DNA of 64,000 nucleotides from Streptomyces pilosus (GCF_014649835.1 NZ_BMTU01000011.1:62001-126000); one strand, 5' to 3'; counted from the stretch's first letter, positions 53,707 through 63,150 are shown. The notes: generated by a model from the sequence alone, not told the origin. Made by a program: numbers and translations.

Positions 53707-54210
53707 TCAGATGACCACTTCGACGCCCTCGCCGGGTGGTCTGCCTGACACCCGTTCGGATTCCAGTGCCTGCTGGAGGATGATCACCGCGGCCGCCTGG
53801 TCGATGACGGAGCGGCCCTTCCTGGACTTCACACCGGAGGCGCGCAACCCCTGACTGGCCGTCACCGTCGTCATGCGTTCGTCGACCAGGCGCACCGGAA
53901 CGGGCGCGATCAGGCGGGCCAGTTCGAGGACGAAGCCGCGGACCTTCGCCGCGGCGGGCCCCTCGCCCCCCTTGAGGGAGCGGGGCAGGCCGACGACCAC
54001 CTCGATGGGCTCGTACTCCTCGACGAGCTGCCTCAGTCTGCGGTGCGCGGCCGGTACGTCCCGGCCGGGCACGGTCTCGACCGGTGTGGCGAGGATCCCG
54101 TCGGGGTCGCAGGAGGCGACCCCGATACGGGCGTCCCCGACGTCGACCGCGAGACGGCGGCCGCGGCGCATCGCCGGGCCGTCCGTCCGCTCGTTCGCCG
54201 GTCCGTTCAC
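53707..54210 (-). CDS. ruvX: RuvX/YqgF-family RNase H-like nuclease
   Basis: A 167-aa protein of the YqgF fold. The first catalytic Asp is in LAVDVGDARIGVA, Glu in VGLPRSLKG region context, and the last Asp in SVIDQAAAVIILQ. The family is linked to 16S rRNA 5'-end maturation and was proposed as a Holliday-junction resolvase. GTG 54210 overlaps the alaS stop by 4 bp, the conserved alaS-yqgF pair. The C-terminus (GRPPGEGVEVVI) is short. Confidence 0.93.
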   Translation of the reverse strand: MNGPANERTDGPAMRRGRRLAVDVGDARIGVASCDPDGILATPVETVPGRDVPAAHRRLRQLVEEYEPIEVVVGLPRSLKGGEGPAAAKVRGFVLELARLIAPVPVRLVDERMTTVTASQGLRASGVKSRKGRSVIDQAAAVIILQQALESERVSGRPPGEGVEVVI

Positions 54211-56876
54211 TTGGCGGTGTCCGCCACGAGGCGCTCGACGGCGTCGACGGCCTCGCCCACGGCGGCCGGGTTCTGGCCGCCGCCCTGGGCGACGTCCGGC
54301 TTGCCGCCGCCACCGCCGCCGAGCGTCTTGGCGGCGGTGCGGACCAGGTCACCGGCCTTGAGGCCGCGCTCGCGGGCGGCCTCGTTGGTGGCGATGACGG
54401 TGAGCGGCTTGCCGTTGCTGACCGCGAAGAGGGCGACGACGGCGGCCCGTCCGCCCTGGATGCGGCCGCGCACGTCGAGGACCAGCTTGCGCAGGTCGTC
54501 GGCGGCGGTGCCGTCCGGGACCTGGCCGGTGACCAGCGCGACGCCCTTGACGTCCTTGGCGGACTCGGCGAGACCGGCGGCGGCCTGGAGGACCTTCTCG
54601 GCGCGGAACTTCTCGATCTCCTTCTCGGCGTCCTTCAGCTTGCCGAGCATGGCGGAGACCTTCTCCGGAAGTTCCTCCGAGCGGCCCTTGAGCAGTTCGG
54701 TGAGCTGGTTGACCACCGTGTGCTCACGGGCGAGGAAGTTGTAGGCGTCCACGCCGACCAGGGCCTCGATGCGGCGCACCCCGGAACCGATGGACGACTC
54801 GCCGAGCAGCTTCACCAGGCCCAGCTGGGCGGTGTTGTGCACGTGGGTGCCGCCGCACAGCTCCTTGGAGAAGTCGCCGATGGTGACGACGCGGACGCGC
54901 TCGCCGTACTTCTCGCCGAACTCGGCGATGGCGCCCTGCTTCTTGGCCTCGTCGATGCCCATGACGTCGGCGCGCACGTCGAGGTCGCGGGCGAGCACCT
55001 CGTTGATCTTCTGCTCCACGTCGAGCATGACCGTCTGCGGTACGGCGGACGGGGAGCCGAAGTCGAAGCGGAAGCGGCCGGGCTGGTTCTCGGAGCCGGC
55101 CTGGGCGGCCGTCGGGCCGAGGGCGTCGCGCAGCGCCTGGTGGGTGAGGTGGGTGGCCGAGTGGGCGCGGGCGATGGCCTTGCGCCGGCGGTCGTCGATC
55201 GAGGCGTGGGCCCTGGCACCGACGGTGATCTCGCCGACCTGGACGACACCCTTGTGGACGTAGACGCCGGGGACCGGCTTCTGGCAGTCGCGGATCTCGA
55301 TGACGGCGCCGGAGTCGGCCCTGATCCGGCCGGTGTCGCCGATCTGGCCGCCGCCCTCGGCGTAGAAGGGGGTGCGGTCGAGGACGATCTCGACCTCGTC
55401 GCCCTCGGTGGCGGCGGGCGAGGAGACACCGTCGACGAGGATGCCGACGACCGTGGACTCGCCCTCGGTGTCGGAGTAGCCGATGAAGTCGGTGGCCCCG
55501 GCCCGGTCGGCGATCTCGCGGTAGGCGCCGAGGTCGGCGTGGCCGGTCTTCTTGGACAGGGCGTCGGCCTTGGCCTTCTCCCGCTGCTCCTTCATCAGGC
55601 GGCGGAAGCCGTCCTCGTCCACGGAGAGCCCCTGCTCGGCGGCCATCTCCAGGGTGAGGTCGATCGGGAAGCCCCACGTGTCGTGGAGCAGGAAGGCCTT
55701 GTCGCCGGGCAGCACGGTGGAGCCGGCGGACTTGGTGTCGGTGATGGCCGTGTCGAGGATGTTGGTGCCGGCCTTCAGCGTCTTCAGGAAGGCGTTCTCC
55801 TCGGCGAGGGCGACCTTCTCGATCCGCTCGCGGTCGGTGACCAGCTCGGGGTACTGCTGCCCCATCATGCGGATGACGACGTCGATCAGGTCCCTGACGA
55901 CCGGGCCGGTGGCACCGAGCAGGCGCATGTTGCGGATGGCGCGGCGCATGATGCGGCGCAGCACGTAGCCGCGGCCCTCGTTGCCCGGGGTGACGCCGTC
56001 ACCGATGAGCATCACGGAGGTGCGCATGTGGTCCGTGACCACGCGCAGGGAGACGTCCGAGGCCTGGGCGTCGCCGTAGCGGACGCCGGTCAGCTCGGTG
56101 GCCTTGTCGATCACGGCCATGGAGGTGTCGATCTCGTACATGTTCTGCACGTCCTGCAGAATCATGGCGAGCCGCTCGAGGCCGAGACCGGTGTCGATGT
56201 TCTTGCTCGGCAGGTCCCCGAGGATCGGGTAGTCCTTGCCCGGGCCCTCGCCCCGCTCGTACTGCATGAAGACGAGGTTCCAGATCTCCACGTACCGCTC
56301 GTCGTTGACGGCGGGGCCGCCCTCGGCGCCGAACTCGGGGCCGCGGTCGTAGTTGATCTCGGAGCAGGGACCGCAGGGTCCGGGGACGCCCATGTCCCAG
56401 AAGTTGTCCTTCTTGCCCAGGCGCTGGATGCGTTCGGCGGGCACGCCGACGACGTCGCGCCAGATCTGCTCGGCCTCGTCGTCGTCCTGGTAGACGGTGA
56501 TCCACAGGCGCTCGGGGTCGAGGCCGTAACCGCCCTTGTCCTGGGCGCCGGTGAGCAGCTCCCAGGCGAGCTTGATGGCGCCTTCCTTGAAGTAGTCGCC
56601 GAAGGAGAAGTTGCCGCACATCTGGAAGAACGTGCCGTGGCGGGTGGTCTTGCCGACCTCTTCGATGTCGGGGGTGCGCACGCACTTCTGCACGCTGGTG
56701 GCACGCTCGAAGGGCGGCTTGACCTCGCCCAGGAAGTACGGCTTGAAGGGCACCATGCCGGCCGGGACGAGCAGCAGAGTCGGGTCGTCCGCGATGAGCG
56801 ACGCCGAAGGGACGACGGTGTGCCCGCGCTCCTCGAAGAAGCTCAGCCAGCGGCGGCGGATCTCGGCCGACTCCAT
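54207..56876 (-). CDS. alaS: Alanyl-tRNA synthetase
   Basis: An 889-aa class II synthetase. The catalytic domain begins MESAEIRRRWLSFFEERGH; the editing domain has HSATHLTH and CGGTHVHNT, which hold zinc and clear mischarged Ser/Gly-tRNA. The C-terminal DHHA1/oligomer domain has GGGGGGKPDVAQGGG. ATG 56876 overlaps the stop of the upstream DUF6167 gene (TGATG), so translation is coupled. Confidence 0.98.
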   Translation of the reverse strand: MESAEIRRRWLSFFEERGHTVVPSASLIADDPTLLLVPAGMVPFKPYFLGEVKPPFERATSVQKCVRTPDIEEVGKTTRHGTFFQMCGNFSFGDYFKEGAIKLAWELLTGAQDKGGYGLDPERLWITVYQDDDEAEQIWRDVVGVPAERIQRLGKKDNFWDMGVPGPCGPCSEINYDRGPEFGAEGGPAVNDERYVEIWNLVFMQYERGEGPGKDYPILGDLPSKNIDTGLGLERLAMILQDVQNMYEIDTSMAVIDKATELTGVRYGDAQASDVSLRVVTDHMRTSVMLIGDGVTPGNEGRGYVLRRIMRRAIRNMRLLGATGPVVRDLIDVVIRMMGQQYPELVTDRERIEKVALAEENAFLKTLKAGTNILDTAITDTKSAGSTVLPGDKAFLLHDTWGFPIDLTLEMAAEQGLSVDEDGFRRLMKEQREKAKADALSKKTGHADLGAYREIADRAGATDFIGYSDTEGESTVVGILVDGVSSPAATEGDEVEIVLDRTPFYAEGGGQIGDTGRIRADSGAVIEIRDCQKPVPGVYVHKGVVQVGEITVGARAHASIDDRRRKAIARAHSATHLTHQALRDALGPTAAQAGSENQPGRFRFDFGSPSAVPQTVMLDVEQKINEVLARDLDVRADVMGIDEAKKQGAIAEFGEKYGERVRVVTIGDFSKELCGGTHVHNTAQLGLVKLLGESSIGSGVRRIEALVGVDAYNFLAREHTVVNQLTELLKGRSEELPEKVSAMLGKLKDAEKEIEKFRAEKVLQAAAGLAESAKDVKGVALVTGQVPDGTAADDLRKLVLDVRGRIQGGRAAVVALFAVSNGKPLTVIATNEAARERGLKAGDLVRTAAKTLGGGGGGKPDVAQGGGQNPAAVGEAVDAVERLVADTAK

Positions 56877-57247
56877 CAGTGGTCCTCATTCCGGTTGTAC
56901 GGGTACGTCGTGTACGTCGGCTTGTGCGCGGGGCCCTCGACGTACTTGGGGCTGGTGCGGTTCTCGATGACGGCGTAGCCCCGGGGCGGGGGGAGTTCGC
57001 GGTCGACGGGGGCGTTGAGCCCGAGCGCGTCGCTCAGTTCGGCCTCGCGCCGGGCCATGTTGTCGCGGACCTCGAGCGCGAAGTCGACCGCGCGGTCCCG
57101 GAGCCGGCCGCCGGCCTCGATCGCCTTGTTCGCCGCGGTGACGGCGAGGTGCTCGGGCGTCAGCTGCTTGATCTTGCGGTTGACCTTGGTGGTGGCCCAC
57201 ACTCCGGCGGCGACGCCGCTGGTGAACCAGAACGTTCGGCGGAACAT
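56876..57247 (-). CDS. DUF6167 family small protein
   Basis: A 123-aa protein starting MFRRTFWFTSGVAAGVWATTKVNRK, a hydrophobic N-terminal helix that may anchor it. A helical middle follows (LRDRAVDFALEVRDNMARREAEL) and a Pro/Tyr-rich tail ending YTTYPYNRNEDH. It lies between a DUF948 gene (7 bp upstream) and alaS (TGATG overlap), a conserved actinobacterial arrangement. The function is unknown. Confidence 0.8.
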   Translation of the reverse strand: MFRRTFWFTSGVAAGVWATTKVNRKIKQLTPEHLAVTAANKAIEAGGRLRDRAVDFALEVRDNMARREAELSDALGLNAPVDRELPPPRGYAVIENRTSPKYVEGPAHKPTYTTYPYNRNEDH

Positions 57248-57254
57248 CGCTGGG

Positions 57255-57707
57255 TCAGTCCCTCTTTCCCCGGGTCCGCTTGTCACGCCGCGCGCCCGGG
57301 ACGGTGCGGCCCACGATCACGGAACGCCGCGGCTCCCCGGCCGGGGCGTCGTCCTTGCGGCCGCTGACGGCCCGGCGCACGCCGTAGCCGAAGGCGGCGA
57401 CCTTGACCAGCGGGCCGCCGAAGGTGGAGGCCACGGTGGTCGACAGCGCGGAGGCGTTGGAGGTGACCTCCTGGACGTCGGAGGCGATCGCGTCGACCCG
57501 CTCGATCTGGGTCTGCGCGGACCGCACCGCCGTGGAGGCGTCCGCCAGCAGCGGGACCGCCTGGTCGGTCACCTCCGCCACGAGCCTGGTGGTCGCCCGG
57601 AGCGTCTGGGCCAGCCTCGCCAGCGCGACGGCGAGGAAGGAGACCAGGATCGCCCAGAACACGGCCACCAGGATTCCGGCCACCTCGCCACCGGACACTG
57701 TGTGCAC
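57255..57707 (-). CDS. DUF948 membrane protein
   Basis: About 150 aa. One N-terminal transmembrane helix (GEVAGILVAVFWAILVSFLAVAL) is followed by a heptad-like helical region (QIERVDAIASDVQEVTSNASAL) typical of DUF948, then a basic tail. GTG 57707 is chosen because GGGAG precedes it, but spacing is short; GTG 57698 or ATG 57734 are alternatives. It is co-transcribed with the DUF6167 gene and alaS. The function is unknown; a membrane-tethered scaffold is possible. Confidence 0.75.
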   Translation of the reverse strand: MHTVSGGEVAGILVAVFWAILVSFLAVALARLAQTLRATTRLVAEVTDQAVPLLADASTAVRSAQTQIERVDAIASDVQEVTSNASALSTTVASTFGGPLVKVAAFGYGVRRAVSGRKDDAPAGEPRRSVIVGRTVPGARRDKRTRGKRD

Positions 57708-57852
57708 CCGCTCCCTTTTCACGCGCCTGAACATCGAGAAAGTCGTGTACCCGAGCCTATCGCGCCGAAGACACCCCTCCGTACCGGATTACCGCGCGCC
57801 ACCGGCCGGCTCGTCCGGGGAGGTCCCGGGCGGCGACCAGCCCGGGCGAAGA

Positions 57853-57902
57853 CGAGCCCGCCGCCTCGTCCGCCCGGAGGGGGCGGGGAGACGGCGGGCT
57901 CG
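57853..57902 (-). terminator. Terminator hairpin after rpsD
   Basis: CGAGCCCGCCG (57853-57863) pairs perfectly with CGGCGGGCTCG (57892-57902); an inner CCGCCC/GGGCGG stem adds stability. It begins 22 bp past the rpsD stop and ends before the DUF948 gene. Confidence 0.75.
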
Positions 57903-57924
57903 GGATACCGCGTGCCTGCTGGGA

Positions 57925-58539
57925 TCAGCGGGCGTAGTACTCGACGACGAGCTGCTCGTCGCAGATCACCGGGATCTCCTTGCGGTTCGGCTCACGGTCC
58001 AGGCGGAACGCCAGGGCCTTGAGGTTCACCTGGAGGTAGCGCGGGATCTCACCGTCGGGGGCGAAGCCACCCTCACGAGCGATCGTGAAGAGGGTCTTCT
58101 CCTTGCTGCGCTCACGGACCTGCACGACGTCGTCCGGGCGGACACGGAAGGAGGGCTTGTCGACCTTCTTGCCGTTGACCTGGATGTGGCCGTGCGTGAC
58201 CATCTGGCGGGCCTGGTAGATCGTGCGGGCGATGCCCGAACGCAGGACCAGCGCGTCGAGACGGCGCTCGAGCTCGATGACGAGGGCCTCGCCGGTCTTC
58301 ATCGAGGTCTTGGAGGCGCGCTCGTAGGCGCGGACCAGCTGGCGCTCGGAGAGGTCGTACTGCGCGCGCAGACGCTGCTTCTCCAGCAGACGGACCTTGT
58401 AGTCCGAGTTCTGCTTGCGGCCACGGCCGTGCTCACCCGGCGGGTAGGGGCGGGCCTCGAAGTACTTGACGGCCTTCGGGGTCAGCGCGATGCCGAGGGC
58501 ACGCGACTTCTTGACCTTGGGGCGGGACTGGTTCGCCAC
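57925..58539 (-). CDS. rpsD: 30S ribosomal protein S4, cysteine-free form
   Basis: A 204-aa primary 16S rRNA-binding protein. It starts MANQSRPKVKKSRALGIAL and has YPPGEHGRGR and the S4 RNA-binding domain (LDALVLRSGIARTIYQARQMVTHGHIQVNGKKVD). The N-terminal zinc cysteines of the C+ form are absent, as in a zinc-independent S4. GTG 58539 follows an AAAGGAAAAGGAAAAG purine run. The 300 bp upstream act as its leader. It is outside the usual alpha operon; S4 often regulates its own synthesis. Confidence 0.96.
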   Translation of the reverse strand: MANQSRPKVKKSRALGIALTPKAVKYFEARPYPPGEHGRGRKQNSDYKVRLLEKQRLRAQYDLSERQLVRAYERASKTSMKTGEALVIELERRLDALVLRSGIARTIYQARQMVTHGHIQVNGKKVDKPSFRVRPDDVVQVRERSKEKTLFTIAREGGFAPDGEIPRYLQVNLKALAFRLDREPNRKEIPVICDEQLVVEYYAR

Positions 58540-58839
58540 TTCTTTTCCTTTTCCTTTTCGGCTGCCTCAGGGTTACGGGAGGTCGCATCCGCAGCCGGGG
58601 ATTCCCATCGGGTCCGGTGGGACCTGGTGGGCAGCCGCTCCCCTGGTCTGGGCACATACGTGCAGCACACGAACGGCCCACCGACCGGTCCCCTTGACGT
58701 GCGGGTGGTGGTGGGCTGCCCGCGACACCTACGACGGTGCGCGACGCTCCTGGATCGAAGATCCGGCTGGGTGTCCCGCCTGAGGCGCCGACCGGAGCCG
58801 GACACGGGACTCAGCACTGGGCCCGAGTCTACAGGGTGG
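58540..58839 (-). other. rpsD upstream region / long leader
   Basis: About 300 bp without a gene between rarA and rpsD. It holds a self-complementary pair GGGCAGCC (58629-58636) and GGCTGCCC (58714-58721), a small palindrome GCACATACGTGC, and the purine-rich rpsD ribosome-binding site next to the gene. No convincing -35/-10 pair was found. It probably contains the rpsD promoter and possibly a structured leader. Confidence 0.4.
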
Positions 58840-60195
58840 TCAGGAGCGCTTCCGACCTAGGTGCTTCCTGGTCCACTCCACCGCGTCCGCGTAGCGCGCC
58901 TCCGCGCCGTGCCGGGTGGGCTCGTAGTACTCGCGGTCCTTCAGCGCGTCCGGCGCGTACTGCTGGGCGGCGATCCCCTCGGGCAGGTCGTGCGGGTAGG
59001 TGTAGCCCTTCCCGTGCCCCAGCTTCGTCGCGCCCTTGTAGTGGCTGTCGCGCAGGTGGGACGGCACCGGCCCGGCCAGGCCCTTGCGCACGTCGTCCAG
59101 GGCGGCGCCGATGGCGGTGGTCGCCGCGTTGGACTTGGGGGCGAGGGCGAGGGCGATGGTGGCGTGGCTGAGGGTGAGGGCGGCCTCGGGGAAGCCGATC
59201 ATGGCGACGGCCTGGGCGGCGGCGACCGCGATCGGCAGGGCGTTCGGATCGGCGAGGCCGATGTCCTCGCTGGCGGAGATCATCAGCCGCCGGGCGATGA
59301 AGCGGGGGTCCTCGCCGGCCTCGATCATCCGGGCCAGGTAGTGCAGGGCGGCGTCCACGTCGGAGCCGCGGATCGACTTGATCAGTGCGCTGGCGACGTC
59401 GTAGTGCTGGTCGCCGTCCCGGTCGTACTTCACCGCGGCCCGGTCGACCGTCTCCTCCAGCGTGGCCAGGGTGATCTCGGCCTCGCCCTTGTCGAGGGCG
59501 GCGCCCGCAGCGGCCTCCAGGGCGGTGAGCGCGCGCCGGGCGTCGCCGCCCGCGATCCGCTGGAGGTGGTCCGCGGTGTCCTCGGGGAGCGTCAGGGCGC
59601 CCTTGAGGCCCCGCTCGTCGGTGAGGGCCCGCCGGAGCAGGTCCCGGATGTCGTCGTCGGTGAGCGGTTCGAGGGTGAGCAGCAGGGACCGGGAGAGCAG
59701 CGGGGAGATGACCGAGAAGTAGGGGTTCTCGGTGGTCGCGGCGATCAGGGTGACCCAGCGGTTCTCCACGGCCGGGAGCAGGGAGTCCTGCTGGGCCTTG
59801 CTGAAGCGGTGGATCTCGTCGAGGAAGAGGACGGTCTCCTGGCCGTAGCCCCCGGAGGCGCGGCGGGCTCCGTCGATGACGGCGCGGACCTCCTTGACGC
59901 CCGCGGTGATCGCCGACAGTTCGACGAAGCGCTTGTTCGTGGCCTTGGAGACGACGTAGGCGAGGGTCGTCTTGCCGGTGCCGGGCGGGCCCCAGAGGAT
60001 CACCGAGGAGGGTCCCGCGGGGCCCGAGGCGCCCTCCCCGACCAGTCTGCGCAGCGGGGCGCCCGGCTTCAGCAGGTGCTGCTGGCCCACCACCTCGTCG
60101 AGGGTGCGCGGGCGCATCCGGACCGCCAGGGGGCTGCCGGTCGGGTCCTTCTCCTGGCGTTCTTCTGCTGCGGCGGTGAACAGGTCGGGCTCCAC
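58840..60195 (-). CDS. rarA: Replication-associated recombination protein A (MgsA/RarA)
   Basis: A 451-aa AAA+ ATPase acting at stalled forks and on SSB-coated DNA. Walker A GPPGTGKTTLAYVV, Walker B VLFLDEIHRFSK, sensor 1 ATTENPYF and the arginine finger in SRSLLLTLEPL. The C-terminal tetramerisation domain (from about 250) has the RGSDVDAALHYLARM motif and ends TRKHLGRKRS. GTG 60195 starts VEPDLFTAAAEERQEKDP. Confidence 0.95.
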   Translation of the reverse strand: MEPDLFTAAAEERQEKDPTGSPLAVRMRPRTLDEVVGQQHLLKPGAPLRRLVGEGASGPAGPSSVILWGPPGTGKTTLAYVVSKATNKRFVELSAITAGVKEVRAVIDGARRASGGYGQETVLFLDEIHRFSKAQQDSLLPAVENRWVTLIAATTENPYFSVISPLLSRSLLLTLEPLTDDDIRDLLRRALTDERGLKGALTLPEDTADHLQRIAGGDARRALTALEAAAGAALDKGEAEITLATLEETVDRAAVKYDRDGDQHYDVASALIKSIRGSDVDAALHYLARMIEAGEDPRFIARRLMISASEDIGLADPNALPIAVAAAQAVAMIGFPEAALTLSHATIALALAPKSNAATTAIGAALDDVRKGLAGPVPSHLRDSHYKGATKLGHGKGYTYPHDLPEGIAAQQYAPDALKDREYYEPTRHGAEARYADAVEWTRKHLGRKRS

Positions 60196-60238
60196 GCTGA
60201 AACCCTAAGGCACCGCGCCGACAGCCCGGGGCGGGCGG

Positions 60239-60907
60239 TCAGCTGGTCCAGAACTCCCACCAGCGGGTCAGGATCAGCATGCCGATGATGCCGATGTGCA
60301 GGACCGGCAGGACCCAGGTGAACTCGCCGAAGAAGCCCTTCAGCCAGCCCGGCGCGGGCAGGAAGCCCTTGCGGACGTTGAACGACGTCACGTACCAGAA
60401 CATGACGATCGTGGCGACCCAGGCCAGGCAGCACCACAGGCACAGGGCGTTGATCCGGTACAGCGACTGGAACGTCAGCCAGGCGCAGAAGACGACGCCG
60501 AAGAGCATGCCGGCGTTGAGGGTGAGCCAGTACCAGCGGGGGAAGCGGGCGCGGGCGAGCAGGCTCATGCCGACGCAGACCACGATGCCGTAGGTGACGA
60601 GGCCGAGCATCGGGTTGGGGAAGCCGAAGACGGAGGCCTGGTCGCTCTCCATGACGCTGCCGCAGGAGACCACGGGGTTGAGGCTGCACCCGGGGACGAA
60701 CGTCTCGCCCGCGACCTTGGCCTCGAGCAGCTTGAACTTGTCGAGTGTGATCACCCACGCGGCGAGCACACCGGCGGCGCCGGTGATCACCAGGAGCAGG
60801 GCCAGGGCCCGGCTCGCGCCTTCGGTGCGGAGCGCGGAGGCGGGGCGCTCCGGCGAGGCCGGGGGTTCGGGCTCCATGTCGACGTCCCTGACTGTCGTCT
60901 TGCTCAT
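60239..60907 (-). CDS. VKOR family protein (disulfide-forming membrane oxidoreductase)
   Basis: A 222-aa membrane protein with four or five helices. The cysteine pair of the loop is in FVPGCSLNPVVSCGSVM and the quinone-side CxxC is CLWC (residues near LYRINALCLWCCLAW). VKOR homologues reoxidise a DsbA-like partner with quinone and so drive extracytoplasmic disulfide formation in actinobacteria. The ATG at 60907 has only GGA upstream. It lies between rarA and hisS. Confidence 0.9.
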   Translation of the reverse strand: MSKTTVRDVDMEPEPPASPERPASALRTEGASRALALLLVITGAAGVLAAWVITLDKFKLLEAKVAGETFVPGCSLNPVVSCGSVMESDQASVFGFPNPMLGLVTYGIVVCVGMSLLARARFPRWYWLTLNAGMLFGVVFCAWLTFQSLYRINALCLWCCLAWVATIVMFWYVTSFNVRKGFLPAPGWLKGFFGEFTWVLPVLHIGIIGMLILTRWWEFWTS

Positions 60908-61107
60908 CACGCCGATTCCGTCACTAGAGAGTGTGGACCTGCTTCGGGCTGGGGGCCATTGTGCCGTACGGGGCTGTGGATGTGCCGTTGAGCGGACACA
61001 TGGCCATACCGGTGTTCGCCCGGAAGCGTCGCGTTCCGGCCGACGCGTGTCGGGGCGTCGTACAGGTGCTCGCCGCCGGTTCCCCCGCCGGGGTGCCGCG
61101 CGGCCGA

Positions 61108-61153
61108 CGCGACGGGCGCCGGACACCCCGGAGGGCACCCGGCGCCCGTCGCG
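61108..61153 (-). terminator. Terminator hairpin after hisS
   Basis: A perfect 15-bp stem, CGCGACGGGCGCCGG (61108-61122) and CCGGCGCCCGTCGCG (61139-61153), with a 16-nt loop, begins 5 bp after the hisS stop. Confidence 0.85.
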
Positions 61154-61158
61154 CGCGG

Positions 61159-62421
61159 TCAGCCGAGCCGCGACTCCAGCTCGGCCACGATCTCGTTCAC
61201 GCCGACCGCCGTCTGCTCGCCGGACTGCATGTCCTTGAGCTGGACGACGCCTTCGGCGAGGTCGCGTTCGCCGGCCACGATCGTGTAGCGGGCGCCGCTG
61301 CGGTTGGCGTTCTTCATGGCGCCCTTGAGGCCCTTGCCGCCGTAGGCGAAGTCCGCGGCCACGCCGTTCTTGCGCAGCTCGGTGACCTTCGCGAACAGCA
61401 CCCGGCGGGCCTCCTCGCCGAGCGGCACGGCGAACACGCTGGTGGTGGCGGGGAGTTCGAGCTGCACGCCCTCCGCCTCCAGGGCCAGCACCGTGCGGTC
61501 GACGCCGAGGGCCCAGCCGACCGACGGCAGCGCCGGGCCGCCGATCATCTCGGACAGGCCGTCGTAGCGGCCCCCGCCGCCCACCGCGGACTGCGAGCCC
61601 AGACCGTCGTGGACGAACTCGAAGGTGGTCCGCGTGTAGTAGTCCAGGCCGCGCACCAGCTTGGCGTCGTCCTCGAAGGTGACGCCCGCCGCCGTGATCA
61701 GCTCGCGCACCTCCTCGTGGTACGCCTTGCAGGCGTCGCAGAGGTAGTCGCGCAGCAGCGGCGCCCCGGTGAGCTGCTTCTGCACCGACTCCCGCTTGTC
61801 GTCCAGGACGCGCAGCGGGTTGATCTCCGCACGGCGCAGGGTGTCCTCGTCGAGGTCGAGGCCGCGCAGGAAGTCCTGCAGCGCGGCCCGGTACACCGGG
61901 CGGCACTCCTGGTCGCCGAGGCTGTTGAGCAGGATGCGGAAGTCTCGCAGGCCCAGCGAGCGGTACGCCTGGTCGGCGAGGATGATCAGCTCGGCGTCCA
62001 GCGCCGGGTCCTCGGCGCCGATCGCCTCGGCGCCGACCTGGGAGAAGTGGCGGTAACGGCCCTTCTGGGGGCGCTCGTAGCGGTAGTAGGAGCCCGAGTA
62101 CCAGAGCTTGACCGGGAGGTTGCCGACCTTGTGCAGGTTGGCCTCCAGGGCGGCGCGCAGCACGGAGGCGGTGCCCTCGGGGCGCAGGGCGAGCCGGTCG
62201 CCGCCCTTGGTCTCGAAGGCGTACATCTCCTTGGTGACGATGTCGGTCGACTCACCGACACCGCGGGCGAACAGTTCGACGTTCTCGAAGCCGGGCGTCT
62301 CGATGTAGCCGTAGCCCGAGCCGCGCAGCGGGGCCGCGATGGCCTCGCGGACGGCGAGGTACTGGGCGCTGTCCGGCGGGATCAGGTCGTACGTGCCCTT
62401 GGGGGCCTTGAAGGTGCTCAC
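61159..62421 (-). CDS. hisS: Histidyl-tRNA synthetase
   Basis: A 420-aa class II synthetase charging tRNA-His. Start VSTFKAPKGTYDLIPPDSAQ; motif 2 YRYERPQKGRYRHFSQVGAE; His-A motif LVRGLDYYTRTTFEFVHDGL; motif 3 GGRYDGLSEMIGG and GWALGVDRTVLAL; C-terminal anticodon domain from about 325. GTG 62421 lies 12 bp after the MBL-hydrolase gene, so the two are probably co-transcribed. Confidence 0.97.
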   Translation of the reverse strand: MSTFKAPKGTYDLIPPDSAQYLAVREAIAAPLRGSGYGYIETPGFENVELFARGVGESTDIVTKEMYAFETKGGDRLALRPEGTASVLRAALEANLHKVGNLPVKLWYSGSYYRYERPQKGRYRHFSQVGAEAIGAEDPALDAELIILADQAYRSLGLRDFRILLNSLGDQECRPVYRAALQDFLRGLDLDEDTLRRAEINPLRVLDDKRESVQKQLTGAPLLRDYLCDACKAYHEEVRELITAAGVTFEDDAKLVRGLDYYTRTTFEFVHDGLGSQSAVGGGGRYDGLSEMIGGPALPSVGWALGVDRTVLALEAEGVQLELPATTSVFAVPLGEEARRVLFAKVTELRKNGVAADFAYGGKGLKGAMKNANRSGARYTIVAGERDLAEGVVQLKDMQSGEQTAVGVNEIVAELESRLG

Positions 62422-62433
62422 GGAAGTCTCTCG

Positions 62434-63150
62434 TCACATTCCTCGTCGGGGAGCCTCGGCGGCGCCGCGTCCTTGGCGGTCCGCCGCCACCTGCCGCAGG
62501 TAGGGGTTGGTGGCGCGCTCCTGGCCGATGGTCGTCTGGGGGCCGTGGCCGGACAGCACCACGGTCGAGTCGTCGAGCGGCAGGCACACGCGGGCCAGCG
62601 AGTCGAGCATCTCGGCCATGTCACCGCCGGGCAGGTCGGTGCGTCCGACGGAGCCGGCGAACAGCAGGTCGCCCGAGAACATGACCGGCGGGATGTCCGC
62701 CGCCTCGGGCAGCCCGAAGGTCACCGACCCCTTGGTATGGCCCGGCGCGTGCGCGACGGAGAACTCCAGGCCCGCCAGGGCCAGCCGGGAGCCGTCGGTG
62801 AGTTCCCTGACGTCGTCCGGCTCGCCCACGGTCAGCTCGCCCATGAGCGGCATGCCGATGGCGCGGCCTATGCCCTTCTCGGGGTCGCTCATCATGTAGC
62901 GGTCCTCGGGGTGGATCCAGGCCGGTACGTCGTGCGCCCCGCACACGGGGACGACGGAGGCGACGTGGTCGATGTGGCCGTGGGTGAGGACGACGGCCAC
63001 GGGCTTGAGCCGGTGCTTGGCGACCGCCTCCGCGACGCCGTCGGCGGCCTGGTGGCCGGGGTCGATGATCACGCACTCCTCACCGGCGGCGGGGGCGACG
63101 AGATAACAGTTCGTCCCCCAGGCCCCGGCGGGGAACCCGGCAATGAGCAC
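62434..63150 (-). CDS. MBL-fold metallo-hydrolase, glyoxalase II-like
   Basis: A 238-aa metallo-beta-lactamase-fold hydrolase. GTG 63150 follows GAAGGA by 7 nt and opens VLIAGFPAGAWGTNCYLV. The zinc motif is LTHGHIDH, with further His/Asp ligands in HAPGHTKGSV, MFSGDLLFAGSVGRTDLPGG and the last His in LSGHGPQT. This layout is shared with glyoxalase II and related thioester hydrolases; the substrate is unknown. It is the first gene of the pair with hisS and is divergent from the cyclophilin gene. Confidence 0.9.
   Translation of the reverse strand: MLIAGFPAGAWGTNCYLVAPAAGEECVIIDPGHQAADGVAEAVAKHRLKPVAVVLTHGHIDHVASVVPVCGAHDVPAWIHPEDRYMMSDPEKGIGRAIGMPLMGELTVGEPDDVRELTDGSRLALAGLEFSVAHAPGHTKGSVTFGLPEAADIPPVMFSGDLLFAGSVGRTDLPGGDMAEMLDSLARVCLPLDDSTVVLSGHGPQTTIGQERATNPYLRQVAADRQGRGAAEAPRRGM

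Noticed and set aside
54084..56978. A long plus-strand open frame opposite alaS
   Set aside because: This is the same third-position-GC shadow effect; alaS is complete and canonical on the minus strand.
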